Source: Halobacteriales archaeon QH_7_66_36 | Lineage (GTDB): Archaea; Halobacteriota; Halobacteria; Halobacteriales; Haloarculaceae | Assembly: GCA_003021175.1 (NCBI GenBank) | Contig: PXQV01000011.1 | Span: 1 to 64,000 of the forward strand | Length of the DNA: 64,000 nt | Direction: 5' to 3' | Shown: piece by piece, positions 7,713-16,262 of the stretch | Numbering within the stretch: the first letter of the stretch is position 1 | Layout: every line of letters begins with the position of its first letter | Program-made: the position numbers and the translations under genes | The notes under the pieces: generated by a model | Database searches by the model: none | Told to the model about the DNA's origin: nothing | What the model saw: the letters and a program-made list of their open reading frames with translations, nothing else

Positions 7713-10157
7713 ATGCAGTATCACGAGGCGGCGACGTGGCTCTTCGACCTGCGGCGTCACGCGCCCCGCGCCGGACTCGACCAGACCCGGCGGTTGCTCG
7801 ACGCCCTCGGGTCGCCGGCGTCGTCGTACCCGTCCGTACAGGTCGCCGGGTCGAACGGCAAGGGGTCGACCGCGCGCCTGCTGGAGCGGTCACTCCGCGA
7901 GGCCGGTCTCGACGTGGGGCTCTACACCTCTCCGCATCTCCACGACGTTCGCGAGCGCGTCCGCGTCAACGGCCGGAAGATATCGAAACAGGCAGTCGCG
8001 GCGTTCGTCGAGGCGGCCGAACCACACGTCACTGAACGCGGCGGCGTCGGCGACTCGCCCACGTTCTTCGAGACGGTCACGGCCATGGCGCTGTGGGAGT
8101 TCGAGCGACAGGCCGTCGACGTGGCGATTCTGGAGGTTGGAATCGGCGGGCGCTACGACGCCACCTCTGCCGTCGACCCGATCGCGAGTTGCATCACCGA
8201 CGTCGCGATCGAACACGCGGACCTGCTCGGCGACACGGAAGCGGAGATTGCCCGCGACTTGGCCCACGTCGCGACCGACCGCCCGCTCGTCACCGCGGCG
8301 ACCGGGGAGCCGCTGGCGGCGATCCGGGAGGAACTCGACCGCGTCACGACCGTCGGCGGCGACGACGCCGACGTGACTGCCCGCTACGAGGGGCGCGACG
8401 GGCTGGAGGGTCTCGTCTCGCTGTCGGGCGACGACTGGACGCTCGACACGGCGCTCCCGCTGTTGGGTGCGCATCAGGCGCGCAACGCTGGGGTCGCCGC
8501 CGCCGTCGCCCGGCAGGTCGGCGACGCGCTCGACGCAGCCGTGCCGGTGGAAGCGCTCGCGCGCGGCTTCCGGAACGCCCACTGGCCGGGTCGGTTCGAG
8601 ACGATGTCGCGGGAGCCGCTGGTCGTGCTCGACGGCGCACACAATCCGGACGGCTGTGCCGGCCTCGCCGACACGCTCGCCGAGTTCGACTACGACGACC
8701 TCCATCTCGTCTTTGGCGCGATGACCGACAAGGACCACGCGGGGATGGCCGCGGCGCTCCCCGAGGCGGCGACCGTCTACGCCTGTCGCCCGGACCTCGA
8801 CCGGGCCGAGCGCACCGACGTGCTCGGCGAGGCGTTCCCCGGTCCGGTCGAGGAGAGCGGGAACGTCCCCGACGCGGTCGAGGCGGCGCTCGACGCCGCG
8901 GACCCGTCGGACGCGGTCGTCGTCTGCGGCTCGCTGTCCGTCGTCGCGGAGGCGCGGCGACGCTGGACCGCGACCGAGATCCCGAAGCGCGTCCCCGACC
9001 TCGCGACCGCCGAAGCGACGCTCGCGGACGCAGACGTGACCGACGCGGGCGTCTGGCGGATGCGGGGCAAGGGCGTCCACCGCGTCCTGAGGACGACCGT
9101 CCGGCCGCGACAGGCCAGCTATCTGAAAGAGGAGATGCTGTCGCTGGGCGGGGAGTGTGCCGCCTCCGGGCTGGCGAGCCAGAACCGCGAACCGATCGAC
9201 GTGGTGTTGATGGGGACGCTCGCGCAGTTCGAGCGTCTCGTCGAGAAACTGGACGGCCAGCCGTACGGGCTCGAACAGGTCGGCGAGCGCATCCGGACCG
9301 CGCTCGACATCCGCACGACGACGGAGACACGCGGCTACCCGTGGGAGGACGGCACCGCTGTGATGGGCATCCTGAACGTGACGCCCGACTCCTTCCACGA
9401 CGGCGGCGAGTACGAGGTGACGGGCGACGCCATCGCCCGCGCGGAAGAGATGGTCGCCACCGGCGCGGACATCATCGACGTGGGCGGCGAGTCCACGCGC
9501 CCGGGCGCGGACCCGGTGCCCGTCGAAGAGGAGATCGCCCGCATCGAGCCGGTGATCGAGGCAGTCCACGACGTGGGCGCACTCGTCTCGGTTGACACGC
9601 GGAAGGCGCCGGTCGCGCGGGCGGCGCTTGACGCCGGGGCGGACATCCTCAACGACGTGTCAGGGCTCGAAGACCCAGAGATGCGGCTGGTCGCCGCGGA
9701 GTACGACGTGCCGGTCGTCGTGATGCACTCCATCGACACGCCGGTCGATCCCGACGCCGACCCCGAGTACGACGACGTTGTCGAGGACGCCATCGACGAA
9801 CTGACCGAGCGAGTCTTGCTCGCGGAGAAGGCCGGGCTGGACCGCTCGCAGATCATCGTCGACCCCGGCATCGGCTTCGGAAAGTCGAGCGCCGAGAGCT
9901 TCGAGCTACTGGGCCGGGTCGACGAGCTCCGCGCGCTCGGCTGTCCGGTGCTCGTCGGCCACTCGCACAAGTCGCTGTTCGGGCTGGTCGGCTACGAGAG
10001 CGGCGAGCGTTACGAGGCGACAGTAGCGGGTAGCGCCATCGCGGCCGACCGCGGGGCCGACATCCTCCGCGTTCACGACGTGGCGGCGAACGCCGCCGCG
10101 GTGCGGGTCGCCGAGGCGGCCGCCGACCCCGACGACGCCGGGTCACACACCGAGTAG
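7713..10157 (+). CDS. folCP: Fused dihydrofolate synthase / dihydropteroate synthase (FolCP)
   Basis: An 814-residue fusion. Residues about 1-415 are a Mur-ligase-type FolC that adds glutamate to dihydropteroate (P-loop GSNGKGS at 46-52, then the LDGAHNPDG motif). Residues about 430-540 form a middle segment of unclear role (RGKGVHRVLRTTVRPRQASY and on). Residues about 545-805 are a TIM-barrel dihydropteroate synthase (MGILNVTPDSFHDGG near 551, DVGGESTRPGA, VDPGIGFGKS). The two activities make dihydrofolate from pterin and p-aminobenzoate. This fusion is known in haloarchaea. The 3' end overlaps the convergent sqr gene by 15 bp. Confidence 0.95.
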   Translation: MQYHEAATWLFDLRRHAPRAGLDQTRRLLDALGSPASSYPSVQVAGSNGKGSTARLLERSLREAGLDVGLYTSPHLHDVRERVRVNGRKISKQAVAAFVEAAEPHVTERGGVGDSPTFFETVTAMALWEFERQAVDVAILEVGIGGRYDATSAVDPIASCITDVAIEHADLLGDTEAEIARDLAHVATDRPLVTAATGEPLAAIREELDRVTTVGGDDADVTARYEGRDGLEGLVSLSGDDWTLDTALPLLGAHQARNAGVAAAVARQVGDALDAAVPVEALARGFRNAHWPGRFETMSREPLVVLDGAHNPDGCAGLADTLAEFDYDDLHLVFGAMTDKDHAGMAAALPEAATVYACRPDLDRAERTDVLGEAFPGPVEESGNVPDAVEAALDAADPSDAVVVCGSLSVVAEARRRWTATEIPKRVPDLATAEATLADADVTDAGVWRMRGKGVHRVLRTTVRPRQASYLKEEMLSLGGECAASGLASQNREPIDVVLMGTLAQFERLVEKLDGQPYGLEQVGERIRTALDIRTTTETRGYPWEDGTAVMGILNVTPDSFHDGGEYEVTGDAIARAEEMVATGADIIDVGGESTRPGADPVPVEEEIARIEPVIEAVHDVGALVSVDTRKAPVARAALDAGADILNDVSGLEDPEMRLVAAEYDVPVVVMHSIDTPVDPDADPEYDDVVEDAIDELTERVLLAEKAGLDRSQIIVDPGIGFGKSSAESFELLGRVDELRALGCPVLVGHSHKSLFGLVGYESGERYEATVAGSAIAADRGADILRVHDVAANAAAVRVAEAAADPDDAGSHTE

Positions 10158-11417
10158 GTAGCCGCGGAGCCACACCTGCCAGTAGAGCCGCGGAATGGCT
10201 TCGAGGTCCGCGATCCATCCCAGCCGCGACTCGACGGCGGGGAGCGTCGCACCGTCGTAGTCGTACGCCGCGAGTATCGCCTTCCCCTTCTCGGTCAACA
10301 GCGGGCAGGCGGCGAAGCCGTCGTAGGTCGCTTCGTACGCGCGGCCTGTCACGTCGGCCGTGAGGTTGTCCGCGAGCGCGGCCGCCTGCTTGCGCGCGGC
10401 CGCGGCCGTCCGTGAGGTGGGGGCGTCCGTACAGTCGCCCAGCGCGTAGACCCGGTCGACCTCGCGGTGGCGCATCGTCGCCTCGTCGACGGCGACGTAC
10501 TCCCGGCCTGCCTCGTCGGGAGCCGTCAGCGGCGAGGCGTCGGTCAGGACGCGGGGACACCGCTGTGGCGACACCGGCAGATACAGGTCGTACGGCAGCG
10601 CCCGCCCGTCGGTCGCCGTCACGGTGCCGTCGGCCACGTCGGCGACGCTGAACTCCGGGACGTACTCGACGCCGCGCTCGTCGAACACCGCGGTGAGTCG
10701 CTCGTCGTACTTGGCCTTCTTCCCCGTCCCGAAGACGTGCGCGTCGGGACCGGCGAGCGTCACGTCACAGGGGACGCCGTGGTCGGCGAGGTAATCCTCC
10801 GCGAGGAGCGCGGCCTTCGCCGGCGCGCCGCCACACGACATCGGCGTCTCGGGCTCGGTGACGAGCACGCGCAGCGGGTCGGCCGGATCCGCGGCAGGCA
10901 GCGGCGCGTCGGCGCTCGCTGTCCCGGCCCCGTCGGTCGCAACCGGGTCGCGCGCCGGTGCCGACACGGCGTCGGCCTCGCCGTCGCCGTGACGGGCGAC
11001 GAGACGATCGAGCGTGGTAGCCAACTCGCGAGCGCCCTCCGGTCGGTAGAACGGATACGCGTGCGGTTCGCCGCGCCACGGCACCTCGTCGACGAGTTCG
11101 TGGCCCAGCGAGACGACGAGGCGGTCGTACGACAGTTCGCCCGCGCCGAGCGTGACGCGTCGCTCGTTCGGGTCGATGCCCGTGACGGTCGCCTCACAGA
11201 ACTGCACGTCGGTGCGGAGATACTCGCGACCGTCGCGCGTGTGGTCGTCGAGCGAGAGGTGGTCGAACGGGTAGAGATAGTACGCCGGCTGGTAGCGGTG
11301 TGTCGGGTCGCGGTCGACGACGACCACCTCGCCGAGGCCGCCCAACTCGCGGTCGAGTCGGTTGGCGGCCATCGTCCCGCCTGCCCCGGCCCCGAGCACG
11401 ACGATCCGTTCGCTCAT
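10143..11417 (-). CDS. sqr: Sulfide:quinone oxidoreductase, type II (SQOR-like)
   Basis: A 424-residue FAD-dependent enzyme that should oxidise sulfide and pass electrons to membrane quinone. VVLGAGAGG near residues 6-14 binds FAD. The active cysteine pair is C195 in the CGGAPAK segment and C371 in AACPLLT; both contexts match the human-type SQOR family. The amphipathic C-terminus, ending IPRLYWQVWLRGYLLGV, is the membrane contact of that family. Residues about 142-180 are an Ala/Asp/Pro-rich insertion. ATG 11417 is chosen; the open frame beyond it runs into cynS. It lies divergent from cyanase, 89 bp apart. Confidence 0.85.
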   Translation of the reverse strand: MSERIVVLGAGAGGTMAANRLDRELGGLGEVVVVDRDPTHRYQPAYYLYPFDHLSLDDHTRDGREYLRTDVQFCEATVTGIDPNERRVTLGAGELSYDRLVVSLGHELVDEVPWRGEPHAYPFYRPEGARELATTLDRLVARHGDGEADAVSAPARDPVATDGAGTASADAPLPAADPADPLRVLVTEPETPMSCGGAPAKAALLAEDYLADHGVPCDVTLAGPDAHVFGTGKKAKYDERLTAVFDERGVEYVPEFSVADVADGTVTATDGRALPYDLYLPVSPQRCPRVLTDASPLTAPDEAGREYVAVDEATMRHREVDRVYALGDCTDAPTSRTAAAARKQAAALADNLTADVTGRAYEATYDGFAACPLLTEKGKAILAAYDYDGATLPAVESRLGWIADLEAIPRLYWQVWLRGYLLGV

Positions 11418-11506
11418 GTTGGAGAGTAGGATCGTTCGCCGGTAAAAACCGCCCCCGAACGCGTTCGGCGTCCGGTTTCTTGCCGTCCGCCGGCGAACGT
11501 TCGGAC

Positions 11507-11956
11507 ATGCTCGAACGCGAGGCAGCGACGGAGCGGCTGCGCGCGGCGAAGACCGAGGCGGGCGTGGGCTTCGCGGAACTGGCAGAGGCTGTCGGACGCG
11601 ACGAGGTGTGGACCGCCGCGCTCCTGCTCGGCGCGGTGAGCGGCGACGCGTCGGAGGCGCGGGCGCTGTGTGACGCCCTCGGCGTCGAGGACGAGGCGGT
11701 CGTCGCGGCGCTCCAGCGCGCGCCCTACAAGGGGGGAGACGAAGCGACGATCCCCTCCGATCCGATGCTGTACCGGCTCTACGAGATCCCGCAGGTGTAC
11801 GGCGACGCAATCAAGGCCTGCGTCCACGAGGAGTTCGGCGACGGCATCATGTCCGCCATCGACTTCGAGTGTCACGTCGACCGCGTGCCGGACCCCGAGG
11901 GCGACCGCGTTCAGATCACCTACGAGGGGAAGTATCTCTCGTACGAGAAGTGGTGA
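11507..11956 (+). CDS. cynS: Cyanate hydratase (cyanase)
   Basis: A 149-residue cyanase. It converts cyanate and bicarbonate to ammonia and two CO2, usually as a decamer. An N-terminal helical bundle covers residues 1-75. The catalytic domain contains MLYRLYEIPQVYGDAIKACV and HEEFGDGIMSAIDF. By alignment with the E. coli enzyme the catalytic residues are R90, E93 and S116, all present. The ATG at 11507 gives the normal family length. The gene is divergent from sqr, and its stop abuts the stop of the convergent glycosyltransferase with no gap. Confidence 0.95.
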   Translation: MLEREAATERLRAAKTEAGVGFAELAEAVGRDEVWTAALLLGAVSGDASEARALCDALGVEDEAVVAALQRAPYKGGDEATIPSDPMLYRLYEIPQVYGDAIKACVHEEFGDGIMSAIDFECHVDRVPDPEGDRVQITYEGKYLSYEKW

Positions 11957-13009
11957 TCACACGCCCAACGCCCGGTAGCGTGCGAGCAAATCACCGAGCA
12001 CCTGTTCGCGGTCGAACGATACTAGCGCGTCGTCGACGGTCAGGTGCTCGTCGTTGCGGGCCTCTCGGATGGCTGCGGCTATCTCCTTCGAGGAGGTGAC
12101 GCGGAAGCCGCGGTCGCGCCGCTCGACCAGCTCGTGGGCGGCGGATTCGCTCTGGTACTCGACGATGCCGAGACAGCCACAGGCGAGCGCCCACAGCAGT
12201 TCCGTCGCGAACTGCTCGCGGCGCGCCGTGTGGACGAACGCCTGCGCTCCACGGTAGAGCGCGATACGCTCCTCGCGGGACACGTCGCCCATGAACGTCA
12301 CCCGGTCGTCGATCCGGAGGTCCGTGGCCGCGGCTTCGAACTCCTCGCGTGCCGGGCCGTCGCCGACGATGGCCGCGGTCCACTCCTCGCGTCTGAGTTC
12401 GGCCAGCCCGAGGAACAGCGATTCGAGGTTCGCGTCGGCGTCGAGCCGGCGGCCGGCGACGATGTCCGGCGCGTCCGCATGTGGCTCGGTCGCGCGCACG
12501 CGGTCGAAGTCGATGTACTCCGGGAGGACGGTCAGCCGCTCGTCGTCGACCCCGCGTTCGCGGAGCCGCGAGCCGACGAACTCGGAGGGAGCGAGCAGTT
12601 CGTCTGGGACCGTCGTCGCCGCCCCGGCGAGCGGCGAGCCGTCGACCGACTCGTCGCCGTACCAGTCACAAACCAGCGGCGCGCGACCGAGCGTCGCCCC
12701 CAGTCTGGCCGCGAGCAGGACCGCCGGCGGCGCGGGCGTCGCGTGGACCACGTCGGGTCGGAACCGCGCGAGTTGGCCGGGGAGCCGCGCGGCCGACGAC
12801 AGCGGGTTCGGCGCGACGTCGACCCGCCGGAAGCGGAGTCCGTCTTCGACGCGCTCGGCACCCGCGTCGTCGCCGTGCCACCACTGCGTGCAGAACACCG
12901 TCACGTCGTGGCCGCGGGCGACGAGCCCCCGCGCCAGCGCCTCGGTCCGGGCCGAACCCTGCCGGCTGGTCCGGTGTGACGTCTGGAAGGAGACGACTGC
13001 GACCCGCAT
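11957..13009 (-). CDS. Family 4 glycosyltransferase (GT-B fold)
   Basis: A 350-residue GT-B glycosyltransferase. The N-terminal half starts MRVAVVSFQTSHRTSRQGSA, a typical glycine/serine-rich acceptor region. The C-terminal half has the donor-binding Rossmann features: IVGDGPAREEFEAAA, VTFMGDVSREERIALYRGA and the terminal FATELLWALACGCLGIVEYQ segment in place of the common EPFG motif. It probably transfers a sugar from a nucleotide or dolichol donor during surface glycan or glycolipid synthesis. Donor and acceptor are unknown. A hairpin followed by a T-run lies 32-51 nt before the start codon. Confidence 0.85.
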   Translation of the reverse strand: MRVAVVSFQTSHRTSRQGSARTEALARGLVARGHDVTVFCTQWWHGDDAGAERVEDGLRFRRVDVAPNPLSSAARLPGQLARFRPDVVHATPAPPAVLLAARLGATLGRAPLVCDWYGDESVDGSPLAGAATTVPDELLAPSEFVGSRLRERGVDDERLTVLPEYIDFDRVRATEPHADAPDIVAGRRLDADANLESLFLGLAELRREEWTAAIVGDGPAREEFEAAATDLRIDDRVTFMGDVSREERIALYRGAQAFVHTARREQFATELLWALACGCLGIVEYQSESAAHELVERRDRGFRVTSSKEIAAAIREARNDEHLTVDDALVSFDREQVLGDLLARYRALGV

Positions 13010-13040
13010 TGCTTCAGTTCGCGTGGCCGGGGGACAAAAA

Positions 13041-13060
13041 CCCGACGAGGTTTCGTCGGG
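13041..13060 (-). terminator. Hairpin plus T-run before the GT4 gene
   Basis: Perfect 8-bp arms CCCGACGA / TCGTCGGG with a 4-nt loop. On the minus strand TTTTTG follows directly, the form of an intrinsic terminator. It lies 32-51 nt upstream of the GT4 start on the same strand. It could end a minus-strand transcript from the 13.1-13.3 kb region or attenuate the GT4 message. No T-run follows on the plus strand. Confidence 0.5.
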
Positions 13061-13148
13061 CGTCCGGGCGGTCCGGAACCGACGGAGAAGTCAGGCGCTT
13101 ACCGAACTCGCGGGTGTCGTACAACAGTTCTCAAACCCGTACTGTTCC

Positions 13149-13183
13149 CGTTCGATTCGGTCGATAGGGGAGAAAATCGAACG
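13149..13183. promoter_or_regulatory. Inverted repeat upstream of an orphan gene
   Basis: Nine-base arms CGTTCGATT (13149-13157) and AATCGAACG (13175-13183) with a 17-nt spacer, about 100 bp upstream of the ATG at 13279. The remaining intergenic DNA (13061-13278) is AT-richer than the surroundings and holds a TATA-like ACTACATATCG at about 13235. Operator is one reading; none is proven. Confidence 0.35.
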
Positions 13184-13278
13184 TACGTGACCGATGGTTT
13201 GTCTGTTTGAAAAGTAGTGGAAATAAGGGTGTGTTACTACATATCGAGGACTAAGCCGTTCTGTTCGACAGTTCCAGT

Positions 13279-13953
13279 ATGCACACTTCAAAGGAGCTTG
13301 GGGCTTCGGATTTCGAATATCGGTCTAACGGTCAATCAGTAACGAGACGAGAAGTAATGCCCTCCATCACTCCTACTGACAGAATCGGCGTAGTGATGGG
13401 TGCCCCGACTGAGGGAATCGACGCGGGAAACTTCGTCCTCTCGTGTGTTACTGCGTTCTACGACTGCTTGAGGGACTCTTCTAAGGACTTCTTCGAGTAC
13501 CCCGACTATTTTACGTTCCAGACGACGGCCTCTCCAGCCGATTATCGGATGCTCGATATCTATCCCGATCACAAGAACGTCGTCACCGAACCTGAAACGG
13601 AACCACTCGTTCAAGCGATCAGTGATAGAGCAATCGACATCCTGTTAGTCCCAAACTGGGACTCAAGCAGTTCGGAAATTGCTGAGATCACGCGCCGAAG
13701 CGCGGAACGCCAGATCAGCCACTGTTACCAATACGCTGGCCCCGAACGGCTGAGCGACTCCGACTTCTCCATCGAACTCCCACGACACCTCGTAGAAGAC
13801 TGGTATCAGACGACCGCTGAGTCAGGTAGCGAGACTTCGGAAGCGAATCGGCAGACGGTACTCAACGCCGATACGGAACGGATTTCACAACGGTTCTGTC
13901 GGATAGGGTTGGAACGCGCTTTGGGGAGTCTGCCGGCTTCGGCCAGTAATTAG
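13279..13953 (+). CDS. Orphan protein of unknown function in an AT-richer patch
   Basis: A 224-residue soluble protein I do not recognise. It has no membrane segment or signal peptide. A cysteine-containing NFVLSCVTAFYDCLRDSS helix lies near residue 50, followed by FFEYPDYFTFQTTASPADYR and DRAIDILLVPNWDSSSSEI. The middle looks alpha/beta and the C-terminus is Ser/Glu/Thr-rich. Codon choice is clearly less G+C-biased than in neighbours (many A/T third positions, AGA/AGG-type and TTA-type codons), which suggests a different origin or weaker selection. An internal ATG at 13357 (MPSITPTDRIGVVMGAP) could be the true start, because it precedes the more structured sequence. Confidence 0.6.
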   Translation: MHTSKELGASDFEYRSNGQSVTRREVMPSITPTDRIGVVMGAPTEGIDAGNFVLSCVTAFYDCLRDSSKDFFEYPDYFTFQTTASPADYRMLDIYPDHKNVVTEPETEPLVQAISDRAIDILLVPNWDSSSSEIAEITRRSAERQISHCYQYAGPERLSDSDFSIELPRHLVEDWYQTTAESGSETSEANRQTVLNADTERISQRFCRIGLERALGSLPASASN

Positions 13954-14041
13954 ATACCTACCTGATGAGTTGTTCGGCCATTTTATCATTATATAGGTTT
14001 CGCTGAGATTTCTACGACACCCTCAAACGCAGTGAAACAGC

Positions 14042-14057
14042 TATCACATTAGTGATA
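14042..14057. repeat. Dyad TATCAC-N4-GTGATA
   Basis: Six-base arms separated by ATTA, in the AT-rich spacer between the converging orphan gene (ends 13953) and the small membrane ORF (ends 14093). Otherwise the stretch 13954-14092 shows no coding signal. It could be a protein-binding dyad or weak bidirectional terminator. Confidence 0.3.
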
Positions 14058-14092
14058 CCGTCACCGATTGCCGTGCAAGCGAAAGGACGTAT

Positions 14093-14248
14093 TCAGGAGG
14101 GCCACACCACGATGTCGAGTAGAGAGATTTCTCTACCGAGACTGAAGATCAGAGCCATGAGAAGGGTTCCGACGAGTGCAGCCAGCAGAACGTAGAGGAT
14201 TCCCCTGCGGAAGTTCCCGACCGTCAGTCCTCCTTCCATACGCGGCAT
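14093..14248 (-). CDS. Small single-pass membrane protein
   Basis: A 51-residue frame beginning MPRMEGGLTVGNFRRG; a start at the second Met (14239) gives 48 residues. A basic N-terminus is followed by one strongly hydrophobic helix, ILYVLLAALVGTLLMALIFSL, then a short tail with REISLLDIVVWPS. The order positive-then-hydrophobic fits an N-in, C-out single-pass protein. A TTAGAAAC TATA-like element lies about 25 nt upstream on the minus strand. It sits in the same AT-richer patch as the orphan gene. No function can be given. The hydrophobic periodicity and promoter support coding, but there is no homology evidence. Confidence 0.5.
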   Translation of the reverse strand: MPRMEGGLTVGNFRRGILYVLLAALVGTLLMALIFSLGREISLLDIVVWPS

Positions 14249-14375
14249 CGTGGTTTCTAAGTTTCTAAGAGACGTAACCCTTTCTCTGCAGGAGGCGCGC
14301 TCTGTGTCTCTCCTGTCCCATCGACCAATCCCCGACGGACTCCGCTTTTTTACCGTATTCGCCGAGAGCCAACCG

Positions 14376-14381
14376 TTATAC
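14376..14381 (+). promoter_or_regulatory. TATA-like box of the S9 peptidase gene
   Basis: TTATAC stands 23-28 nt before the ATG at 14404. This favours that ATG over the GTG two codons upstream and suggests a leaderless message. Confidence 0.5.
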
Positions 14382-14403
14382 TGAGCGCCGCCACAGGGTG
14401 CGT

Positions 14404-16182
14404 ATGCGGAAAATCGAACGCTATCTCAACGTCCGGAGCGCGGGCGGTGCCTCGGTCTCCGCCGACGGGACGCTCGCGTTCCTGCTTGACGCGACCGGGA
14501 CGCCGCAGGTGTGGACGCTCGACGAGCCGCAGGGGTGGCCCGAACAGCGAACGTTCTTCGAGGACGCGATCTCCTTCTGTGAGTTCGAACCTGGCGGCGA
14601 GACGCTCGCCTTCGGGATGGACGAGGGTGGCAACGAGCGGGCACAGCTCTACCGGCTCGACCCGGACGGGTCGATCACGAACTGGACGGCGCATCCGGAG
14701 GCGAAACACCGGTGGGGTGGCTGGTCGTCGAACGGCTCGCAGTTCGCCTTCGCCTCCAACCGGCGCGACGAGGCGGTGTTCGACATCTACGTGCAGGACC
14801 GCGACGCGACCGGCGACGACGCCGACCTCGTCTACGAGGGCGACGGCTGGCTCTCGCTCGCCGGCTGGTCGCCGGACGACTCGACCCTGCTCGTCCACGA
14901 GGCGCACTCCTCGTTCGACCACGACGTGTACGCGCTCGACGTGGCCTCGGGCGAACTCACCCACCTGACGCCCCACGAGGGCGAGGTACGGTACAGCAGC
15001 CTCGAGTGGGGGCCCGACGGGGAGGTCTATCTCGTCACCGACGAGGGCCGCGACACGCTGGCGCTCGCGCGACTGACGACCGACGGCGACCTCAGCGTGG
15101 TCCACGCCGACGACCAGTGGAACGTGGACGGCGTCGCGCTCGACGAGAACACCGGTCGGCTCGTCTACTCGCGCAACGTCGACGGCTACACCGACCTCAC
15201 CGTCGCCGACCTCACCGACGACGGCATCGAGCGGGTGGGCAAACCGGACCTGCCGGACGGGGTGGCGGGCGGCGTCGCCTTCTTCGACGGCGCGGAGCGG
15301 TTCGCCGTGACGGCGACCAGCGACGCCGACAACGCGAACGTCCACGTCTGTAGCGTCGACGGCGGGCGCGAGCGGTGGACGAACGCGTCGACTGCCGGCC
15401 TCCCGCGCGAGGGGTTCCGGAGCGCCGACCTCGTGCGCTTCGAGACGTTCGACGGCCGCGAGATACCGGCGTACTTCACGCCGCCGGCCGACGCTCCGGC
15501 CGACGGCGCACCGGTCATCGTCGACATCCACGGCGGCCCGGAGAGCCAGCGGCGACCCTCCTTCTCGGCGGTGAAGCAGTACTTCCTCGATGCCGGCTAC
15601 GGCTACTTCGAGCCGAACGTCCGCGGCTCGACGGGGTACGGGAAGGCGTACACCCACCTCGACGACGTGGAAAAGCGGATGGACTCGGTGAAGGACATCC
15701 GCGCCGGCGTCGAGTGGCTCCACGACCACGACGCGGTGGACGACGACCGGCTCGTGGTGATGGGCGGCTCCTACGGCGGCTTCATGTGTCTCGCCGCGCT
15801 CACGGAGTACCCCGACCTGTGGGCCGCCGGCGTCGACATCGTCGGCATCGCGTCGTTCGTCACCTTCCTCGAAAACACCGGCGAATGGCGGCGCGAACTC
15901 CGCGAGGCCGAGTACGGCTCGCTCGCGGCGGACCGCGAGTTCCTCGAATCGGTGTCGCCGCTGAACCACGCCGACGAGATCCGCGCGCCGCTGTTCGTCC
16001 TCCACGGCGAGAACGACCCGCGCGTCCCGGTCGGCGAGGCCGAACAGATCGCAGCGAAGGCGAGCGACCACGTTCCGGTCGAGAAACTGATCTTCGACGA
16101 CGAGGGCCACGGCATCTCGAAGCGGGCGAACCGCATCGAGGCGTACTCGCGAATCGCGTCGTTCCTCGACGAGCACGTGTGA
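14404..16182 (+). CDS. S9 family (prolyl oligopeptidase-type) serine peptidase
   Basis: A 592-residue cytoplasmic peptidase of the S9C/acylaminoacyl-peptidase type. Residues about 1-330 form a beta propeller of short WSPD-like blades (for example GWSSNGSQFAFASNRRDEAV and GWSPDDSTLLVHE). Residues about 350-592 are an alpha/beta hydrolase. The triad is readable: Ser456 in GGSYGGFM, Asp538 in GENDPRVPV and His569 in DEGHGI. The HGGPESQ oxyanion segment precedes it. It should cleave short peptides, perhaps from the N-terminus. No signal peptide is present. Confidence 0.92.
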   Translation: MRKIERYLNVRSAGGASVSADGTLAFLLDATGTPQVWTLDEPQGWPEQRTFFEDAISFCEFEPGGETLAFGMDEGGNERAQLYRLDPDGSITNWTAHPEAKHRWGGWSSNGSQFAFASNRRDEAVFDIYVQDRDATGDDADLVYEGDGWLSLAGWSPDDSTLLVHEAHSSFDHDVYALDVASGELTHLTPHEGEVRYSSLEWGPDGEVYLVTDEGRDTLALARLTTDGDLSVVHADDQWNVDGVALDENTGRLVYSRNVDGYTDLTVADLTDDGIERVGKPDLPDGVAGGVAFFDGAERFAVTATSDADNANVHVCSVDGGRERWTNASTAGLPREGFRSADLVRFETFDGREIPAYFTPPADAPADGAPVIVDIHGGPESQRRPSFSAVKQYFLDAGYGYFEPNVRGSTGYGKAYTHLDDVEKRMDSVKDIRAGVEWLHDHDAVDDDRLVVMGGSYGGFMCLAALTEYPDLWAAGVDIVGIASFVTFLENTGEWRRELREAEYGSLAADREFLESVSPLNHADEIRAPLFVLHGENDPRVPVGEAEQIAAKASDHVPVEKLIFDDEGHGISKRANRIEAYSRIASFLDEHV

Positions 16183-16262
16183 TCGCCCGCGAGCGGCGGA
16201 CTCGTTTTGTCGGTGAATGAATCGAAACCGCTGATTGAACCGCAGAACGATATGATGTCCTT

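Noticed and set aside
13091-13291. 66-residue minus-strand frame upstream of the orphan gene
   Set aside because: Mixed composition with no domain or hydrophobic pattern, and it overlaps the start of the orphan gene.
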